Shown piece by piece: positions 57,655-64,000 of a DNA stretch of 64,000 nucleotides. The DNA is from Ectobius pallidus (Eukaryota > Arthropoda > Insecta > Blattodea > Ectobiidae): positions 71,317,073 to 71,381,072 of the forward strand of contig CAXKWD010000006.1 in the NCBI GenBank assembly GCA_964059195.1, written 5' to 3'. Each line of letters opens with the position of its first letter. Positions within the stretch are counted from its first letter, which is position 1. The notes below the pieces were generated by a model that saw only the letters and a list, made by a program, of their open reading frames with translations, made no database searches and had not been told where the DNA came from. The position numbers and the translations under genes are program-made.

Positions 57655-57775
57655 CGGAAACCATCATTAACGGCCGTGCGTGGAAGCATGTTTATTACAT
57701 CTGCCATCTGACAAAATTAGATGATGCAGAGGTCGGATGGTAGGCCTAGTCCCTTTAGGATGTAGGCCACGGAGT
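57655..57775 (+). repeat. tRNA-derived SINE, family A, copy 4 (3' half only)
   Basis: Starts at GGAAACCATCATTAACGGCC and contains GATGATGCAGAGGTCGGATG, TAGTCCCTTTAGGATGTAGG and CCACGGAGTT. The head with the polymerase III boxes is missing. Its TAGGCCTA is probably native to the SINE, because other copies have close variants at the same place. Confidence 0.75.
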
Positions 57776-59158
57776 TATCTTTGTACCATGCCACTATGTA
57801 GGCTATACGTTTTATACACCTTTCTAGCTCGAATATAATTAAATTCTTTTTGATGTCTCCAAATAAGTTTCCAAAGATACGTAAATGCAAGCAAAATTTA
57901 AAACAAAGTTCTTAGTGGAGATTTTAAAATAAATACCAGAGAAAAGTGGTACCACAGTCATGTAATTTAAACGTATCAAAATATTAAGCCGAACTCGTCA
58001 ATTTTCAATGAAGCAGTCTCTTTAATTCTAACCGTTCGAAGTTAATTTTTATTCCACGTGAAGTTGTTTTAAGTATAGTATTAAAAGCAGAAAATAATTT
58101 ATGTGCATAATACCATTTATGATGTGGCCGAACGTCTTAATACCACCATAAATCCTACCACGCAGATGAAGGCGAGAACGGTTTGTGATAGGGCAGGCTT
58201 TGAATAAGTGATTATAAGCTGCCACCGCGAATTCTGTTAATACGCAACTTCATTTCTCTATGCTTTAAACACTTTTCAGGTGAAATATAACGGAAGGTCA
58301 AAGTTTCTTCATCACTTTAGGGGGTCAATCACTATTAAGCAGTGTAATGTATGCTACATTTAGAGTGATTTTCTCACTCTTCTGTTAAGACTTCGTTCGA
58401 AGTGCGACAATTAAATTTTAAATACCGTTCTCAAACTTGTGTAATGTTTAGATAACTATTTGGAATATAATTTAACTTGAAATTTACAAATTGATAATAT
58501 CTGTAGTAAATTAATTAAGACAAGTTTTGCTGCTCAGGTTTTTAATGACGTCGACATCCCTAAAAATAAATTGATTATTAAATGTGTTCTTTGTTTTCAC
58601 AGTATACGATTTTCATAATCTATTGGTATGGGATTGTGCATCTAATATTCAAAGGATATTTATTATTCAGAAAAAGAGTTAATTTTTAATCTTAAACCTA
58701 GAAATTCTTTGTGTGAATATTTTAAATTATATATTTTAACTGTTAGGCTTATAAACGGTTTAATTAAAAAGATGGTGTATTGTATTAGAATCGCCAGAAT
58801 TTTAGATTTAATATGGATGGGAAAAAATGGTTATTATACTTATATATTATGGTTATTATAATAACCAAACTATATATATATACTTAGGTAGTATATAAGC
58901 TATACCCCTCGACATACTACAAGTTTTACATTTACAGTATTAGTATGCACAATAATTAACTTTCTTTTCGTTTGGCGTGAAGAGTTTCTTGCGTCCTTTG
59001 TCACAAACACAATTACAGTCCTTAATATACAAAAACTAGTGAGAAGATATAAAAATGATTATTAAAAAAGATGATACAATGATGATGATGGTAGGAGACG
59101 AACAGTTCTTCACACTACACTTTTCCCCTTGTTTTTCAGGCAGCTGCATTTTCAGTAT
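57776..59158. other. AT-rich spacer and LINE 3' UTR
   Basis: A 16-bp palindrome GGTTATTATAATAACC lies near 58850-58865. From about 59075 to 59158 the DNA is the 3' UTR of the minus-strand LINE fragment, ending in an ATCATCATC-type tract. Confidence 0.5.
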
Positions 59159-59668
59159 TCAGTCTTCCTCGTCCTGCTCTCGCCTGTCATCAAGAACTTT
59201 CTGTGCAAATGTTTTGAATGCCTCGAAGTTGATCTTTCTTGCCCAGAAGCTTAAGTCTGGGGCCCAGGGTTTTTCTTCCGTCATCGCAGCCACTCTGAGC
59301 ATGTTGCAGGCCTCTTCATGTCTGGAACATGTGTATAAAACATGGTAGGCCTACTTTGAATCATCTTCGCAGTTCTCACAGCAACATAATGAATCTTCCG
59401 CTAAAATGAATCTGGCAAGAAATGCTAAGAGTTTTCCATGCTCCGTTAGAAACTGAGATGTGGCGAAGTCCGGAGTTATCGAGGGTTGTTTCAGTCGCTT
59501 GATGACGCTCGGGAAGAAGTCCTTAGTGATAAGCCCAGTTACAGCCTGGTGCCACCTCGTCTGCCAGTTCTGGACGGTCTGTAATCGGATTTGTTTCCGG
59601 ATTGCCATGGTTCCATACGCCGTGTAGGTGTCGGTATTGGTCAGCCTGAGGACACCTACAGGACGTAT
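59159..59668 (-). pseudogene. R1-type LINE C-terminal fragment with one TAG
   Basis: Minus strand from about 59668: TNTDTYTAYGTMAIRKQIRL, QTVQNWQTRWHQAVTG, then FATSQFLTEHGKLLAFLARF, SLCCCENCEDDSK, stop, AYHVLYTCSRHEEACNMLRV, then an AFKTFAQKVLDDRREQDEED tail and TGA at 59159. SQFLTxHG and C..C....H..Y.C are the R1/jockey zinc-knuckle region. Only one stop interrupts it, the TAG inside TAGGCCTAC at 59346; without six bases the frame reads DSKYHVLYTC. About 165 codons. Confidence 0.75.
59346..59353. repeat. TAGGCCTA palindrome creating the only stop in the LINE fragment
   Basis: Minus strand AAG TAG GCC TAC CAT. Removing AGGCCT gives AAG TAC CAT, which is open and fits the zinc-knuckle spacing. 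Confidence 0.6.
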
Positions 59669-59904
59669 ACAAAACTATACAAAAAGAAATTATGCATACA
59701 CACGACTGGACTACACACGACTGGACTACAAAGAATATTTTAAATTGACTATTCCATTCATACTACGCGTAGGCTATTTGATATTAACCAATAAAGCTTA
59801 GCAGTGCCTCGGATATCGACCAACCATAATCGTTCATCTTATAATATGAAAATTATTATTATTTACATAATCCGTGGAATAGTCTTAGGCCTAATAAATC
59901 TTCC
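59669..59904. other. Spacer
   Basis: ACACGACTGGACTACA occurs twice in tandem (59699-59730). TAGGCCTA at 59886-59893. Confidence 0.5.
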
Positions 59905-60030
59905 TCGGGTGTACGAGTTTCATCAGATAAATTTACTTGAACTTCATTCCCGCAAATATATCGATAAACTCGTAATTTCTCGTGGGATTATCTATGATAA
60001 AACTAATTACCTTTATCTCGGCGATCAGCT
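59905..60030 (-). repeat. Dispersed repeat, inverted copy of 22755-22868
   Basis: On the minus strand it reads TAGTTTTATCATAGATAATC, CCACGAGAAATTACGAGTTT, ATCGATATATTTGCGGGAAT and AAATTTATCTGATGAAACTC, in the order seen at 22755-22868. Confidence 0.65.
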
Positions 60031-61645
60031 GTTAGTAAGTTCTCGTGCTTTGCGATGGTTGGCAGGAGCATGTATTCTCTTGGCGATTTAACCTTAAAGC
60101 AATGCACACTAAAACACACGAAATGAACTCTATTGATTATAATATTCAAATTAATATGGGCAGAATTGACTTTAATTTAAATTCAAGTACTTTATTGTCA
60201 AGTTTTGATGTGCTGCTTTGAAGATTGTTCAGTGCAAAATATTAATCGATAGTTGGAACAGGGTTATAAAGAAACATTGTATGTTAATAATGTCATTAAC
60301 ATAATATTATGTCAACTGTAATAAAGGAATTGTATTCGATCATACAGTAATGTGCTTATGACATCTACCGTAACAGTATATTAATACCATACTTTTTACT
60401 GGAGCCTATTAAAGTACTGTTGTTATTATTTAAACTATCAATTTCCAACTAGACTTAGCTCTACACAATTTTATTAATAAGCTTCGCGGTTCATCTTCAA
60501 GCCTTGAAAGCAGCAACTGCAATTCATACTTCATAGTCAAAAACCTGTATTTAAAACAAAATAAATTTTAATCATGCTAATTTTAATACTGCAAAACATA
60601 GTTCATTTCGTGGTTTAATGTGCGTTGCTTCGGGTTAAAGTGTCCAAGTAAAGTCTGCTCCCTGCATACCATTTTCGCTTGCCATCTGTTGCTAAAGGTC
60701 AGAACAACTAACAGCTGAATGGTCACCGAGATAGAGAGAATCGTTTGTTTTATCAATTTCAAAGTATTCTAAAAACTGAAAATTTATAGATATCGGCACT
60801 TAATTATGGTCGCACAAAAACAGAGGTAGAGCCTATGCAACTTGCCTACAACGGTAATTAAGGCGGTCATATGAAAATCATATTCATAGACACATTCACA
60901 TCTTAATAAATGTTATTAAAGGTTCGTTGCATAATATAAGCATATTATTCTTCACAGTCAGGCCTAAGAATTACAGGAGCAGGAAGTCAATCCTACTGGT
61001 ATGAGCAGTTTAAAATTAGATACAAAATGCGAAAGGAATTATTCTATGTAGACTGTTCACAATACTTCAAGAAGTTGAATATTAATATGTAGTGCGTGTA
61101 ACGTAGTGTTACAATAAAACGAAAACTGTAGACATCGTCAAACAATTAGAAAGTAGGCATGTTAACCACTTCAGATTCTCTTGGGCGAGAAGAAAATTAC
61201 GAGAGAAATGGCGACCTACCTGTAATAACATTCACCAAAATTCTCGGCTTCTATGCCCTATATATTTCGTTCTTAATGTAGCGATATAAACAGGAAATAA
61301 AACCACTTCCTTCCCTAGAGCCGTTACGGTATCGCCCTGTACTAAATTTTCATTTCTAAGTATTTATGGTTCTTATCTATGCAGGTATGCTCCACATTCT
61401 TAAATTACCTGCTGTTCCTCTTGAGATTATTTCTTCTAGGCCCAGAATTCTAGAAGCTTCGCTAACTTGGGTAATTTTAAGTCCCCGTCCACTGATAGTA
61501 AAATGTACAAAACTTAAGCATTGGATGCCTAAATAATTACATGTAACTATAAAGACTTTATCAATTTAAAAAATAATAATAATCTTGTAATACTAATATG
61601 GAAAAAATCCAGAACGATTTAACTTAATATCTTAGGTAAGACATC
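60031..61645. other. AT-rich spacer, no gene
   Basis: Nothing recognised. Confidence 0.5.
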
Positions 61646-62030
61646 GGACGCGATGGTGCAGAAGTAGCGTGCCAGCTTTTAAATCCGAAGGTCTCCGGTT
61701 TAAAGCAGGCAGCAATCGATGAATTTTTCAGGACGTAAAAGTCCTGATCTCAGAATCTTCCGTGAGGACTTCTAGCCGGGGTCCCGTCTCATAGGTTTTC
61801 GGTATATTAAGGAACTCCATATCTAAATCAGAGCTTCTGGACCAAATTCCTCAGCCCTTTGTTATCCACGTAATACCTAAATTTCCTGGGCTTAGCACCT
61901 GTCCCTCTCTCCTCTCTAGAAAATTAAGAGTAGCCTGACTAGAATTCCTCTACGGTATTGTAACTTCCATTCGGAGGTTCTCTACCTCATTTAAATGGCC
62001 GGGCCATGGCCTGAAATGTAAATGAATGAA
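61646..62030 (+). repeat. tRNA-derived SINE, family B, copy 2
   Basis: Head CGATGGTGCAGAAGTAGCG (box A) and GGTCTCCGGTTTAAAGC (degraded box B, compare GGTTCRANNC), then a body with CTAAATCAGAGCTTCTGG, CTCTACGGTATTGTAACTTC and GGCCGGGCCATGGCC, ending in AATAAATAAA-type tail. Longer than the family-A SINEs. Confidence 0.65.
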
Positions 62031-63277
62031 TAAATAAACAATATAGAAATAAATAGTTAAATAAATAATAAATGCCCCATGAGATCATTTTAAAAAGGCC
62101 TAGCTAAAGTAAAATTTATGAAAATACTGATATAAAGTTTACTTCTTGTAATATAATCAGATATTTCAATCCTAGCCCTGGATTACTTTTCATTAACAAT
62201 ACAAAATATACTTGCGTTCTTTTTTGTTTTTGGATAGAAGCAGAAACATGCACATGAGAAAGACAGTTGAAAGGATTTGAAGTATAAGTAGATGCGTTGA
62301 AATGTTCAGGAATGGAAAGTTGAGGGTGTGGGTATTTTGAAAAATTAATCTTTTCCCTCTCACGTAAACCGTCAAGCTCTGAAAACATCACGTGTTTCCA
62401 GCTTTGTAGTGTGCATGTTAAAGCGAAAGTGAGCTTTTGTGTAATATCACGATCTTTCGACATAATGCTTAGGCGCTTCATACTATAATATGGATGCTGT
62501 TTTTGTGCTTACTCCTTCCTGGAACTGAGGATTAAAATACATTTTCAATTTACAGTACGTTTGGCCATCGGATAGACAAAGTAGATACGAGTAGGTACGC
62601 ATAGCCCTATAAAGTATTATATATAGCCTATATATATATATATATAAAATAACATGTCCTGGCTGACAGACAGATTCATCATCACCGAACCAAAGCCGCT
62701 GAAGCTATCATAAGGGACTAAAACGTTATATGATAAAACATTATTTAGTGGTTCTATTGACTTTCTTATGTAAAAGTACTAAAAAATATAAGTAAATAAA
62801 CATTTATATTTAAGGATTCACTCTCTATGGGATAAAAGGGGATGAAAATGGGTATAAATATCGTTATTGGAAACAATATCATTGGTCGACCGCCTGCTTG
62901 GACTAGTGGTTATCATAAGTAATGTACGAGTGTTCCAGATTTTATCATAAAAACAAAGAAAATGTATTAAACACATCGCTATTTGTGTCGTTGTAAGATA
63001 GATAGCCTACAGCGGGAAAATCTATGTATTATAATATAGCCTATCGATCGTTTCGCCATCTGCGATATCGCGTTTGGTGCGACCTTTCATCAGTCATTTC
63101 TTTTTAGATTAATCTTCATAGTATAACCAATGGCATCGTGTTATTAATATATTAATAATTATATGTGGTGACACACACACGCATACACACATATACATGT
63201 AGTTTGTGTGAAAATGTACAATTGTTATACACCAATTTCATATCTCATTTTGCTCATTTGCAACTTACATTATAGTT
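62031..63277. other. AT-rich spacer with TA and CA microsatellites
   Basis: TA repeat at 62628-62647; CACA tract near 63170-63190. The minus-strand frame at 62116-62481 (121 codons) shows no domain and ends in T-rich sequence; I do not call it a gene. Confidence 0.5.
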
Positions 63278-63498
63278 TCAAAACCCCCTAAACGCCATTC
63301 AAAAATAAAGGTGTTTTTTAAGTTTAAAGCAGTGGGATAGAGGGGTTTTTTAACTTAACTCTGATTTTCAACTTTTCATTATATAGTACGTTAGGAGGTT
63401 TTGAACCTCACATATAAATAAACCAATGAAAGCCATCCGTACAAATCAGGTGTTGTACAAAAGTAAGAAAATATAATTTGGCGTTTAGGGGATTTTGA
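63278..63498. mobile_element. Small MITE-like inverted-repeat element
   Basis: TCAAAACCCCCTAAACGCCA (63278-63297) and TGGCGTTTAGGGGATTTTGA (63479-63498) pair with one mismatch in 20. A partial third copy of the end, TTAGGAGGTTTTGAACCTC, lies at 63391. 221 bases, no coding sequence. TTCAAA and TTGAAT flanks give no clear duplication. Confidence 0.65.
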
Positions 63499-64000
63499 AT
63501 CTAGAGGATTCAATATACCCAATCGCTGCGTTCAATGATTGTTTTTGTTCAAAGAAGCTACAGGTATGAAGATATTTCTTTGTTCAGTTCTTGTAAACCT
63601 ATTGAATTATTGAAAGAGAATTAAAACAGACAAAGGAGGTAAATTCAGAAAAACAAACAATTTTGAACCATGTATTTTACTTCTGTCGGTGAAGTTGAAT
63701 AGCCCACATGATAAAGTACTGTCAGAGGTCTCCTGTTCGGGCAAGGGGTACGCTTTCCAACTTCACAGAAAACATCTTAAAAATACTACTTTTAAATTTA
63801 ACTTCCATGAAATCAGGAAAATTCTCATGCAGATTCTGCGAGCCTCGCTGCAAATTTTCACCTTTATCTGAAGCAAAGCAAAGCAAAAAAACCAATTTTT
63901 TATTTTCAACTGAAGTATTGCCAAAACGTAAAACATAGTTAATTGTAAATAATACTTTTAATAATTTTATAACACCTAAGAATTCTGTATCTGTGTGTTC
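63499..64000. other. AT-rich spacer, no gene
   Basis: Two overlapping short frames at 63689-63938 have no motif. Confidence 0.5.

Noticed and set aside
59055..59348. 97-codon open frame on + strand
   Set aside because: It is the antisense of the R1-type LINE C-terminus on the minus strand.
62116..62481. 121-codon minus-strand open frame
   Set aside because: No domain, no family resemblance, no supporting splice or promoter signals; its C-terminal part is in low-complexity T/A-rich DNA.
1..64000. CRISPR array, phage, bacterial operon or endosymbiont insertion
   Set aside because: No regular short repeats with unique spacers, no Shine-Dalgarno-led gene clusters, and all coding remnants are eukaryotic transposon types.
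1..64000. LTR retrotransposon or endogenous virus
   Set aside because: I found no paired long terminal repeats, gag/protease/integrase motifs or tRNA primer sites; long direct repeats seen are explained by tandem duplication or MITE arms.

Overview
The window looks like repeat-rich, AT-rich, non-coding nuclear DNA from an insect. I found no complete host gene, no rRNA, no functional tRNA, no CRISPR array and no bacterial operon. The eukaryotic case rests on these features: 5'-truncated non-LTR retrotransposons, tRNA-derived SINEs, DNA transposons with target-site duplications (Tc1/mariner, hAT-like, THAP/P-like), long trinucleotide microsatellites, a short TTAGG tract (the arthropod telomere unit) and a TATCGATA motif of the type bound by insect DREF. 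A cockroach-like hemimetabolous insect is my guess from general appearance only; nothing here proves the species.

Layout. 0.9-1.2 kb: GC-richer patch with DREF-like and NRF-1-like sites, the only candidate host promoter. 1.8-4.1 kb: THAP/P-like foldback transposon with a 9-bp flanking duplication. 8.1-8.7, 17.0-17.7 and 54.1-54.6 kb: three copies of one MITE family; the second carries a SINE with a 10-bp duplication. 9.2-10.9 kb: tails of two dead LINEs. 13.1-13.6 and 25.5-26.4 kb: related Tc1/mariner-type derivatives with foldback ends. 19.6-22.7 kb: a foldback element with a broken gene resembling a PIN/FEN-like nuclease followed by a CXC cysteine-rich domain. 24.7 and 51.8 kb: two copies of a hAT-like MITE with perfect 8-bp duplications. 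27.1-28.8 kb: LINE tail with an open 413-codon reverse transcriptase reading frame, the best preserved coding sequence here. 31.6-32.3 kb: internally inverted mariner relic. 52.6-53.2 and 59.1-59.7 kb: LINE C-terminal fragments of R1/jockey type. SINE copies lie at 14.3, 17.1, 19.2, 31.3, 33.2, 34.8, 42.5, 46.3, 57.7 and 61.7 kb.

How parts relate. The LINE pieces are 3' fragments, as expected from 5' truncation, and such LINEs are the likely source of machinery for the SINEs. The DNA elements are almost all non-autonomous, and four of them keep one gene end duplicated in inverted orientation. The most unusual signal is the 8-bp palindrome TAGGCCTA, found 16 times where under one is expected. 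In two dead LINE genes it creates a stop codon, and removing six bases restores the reading frame and the family motif. It may be a very small insertion at TA sites.
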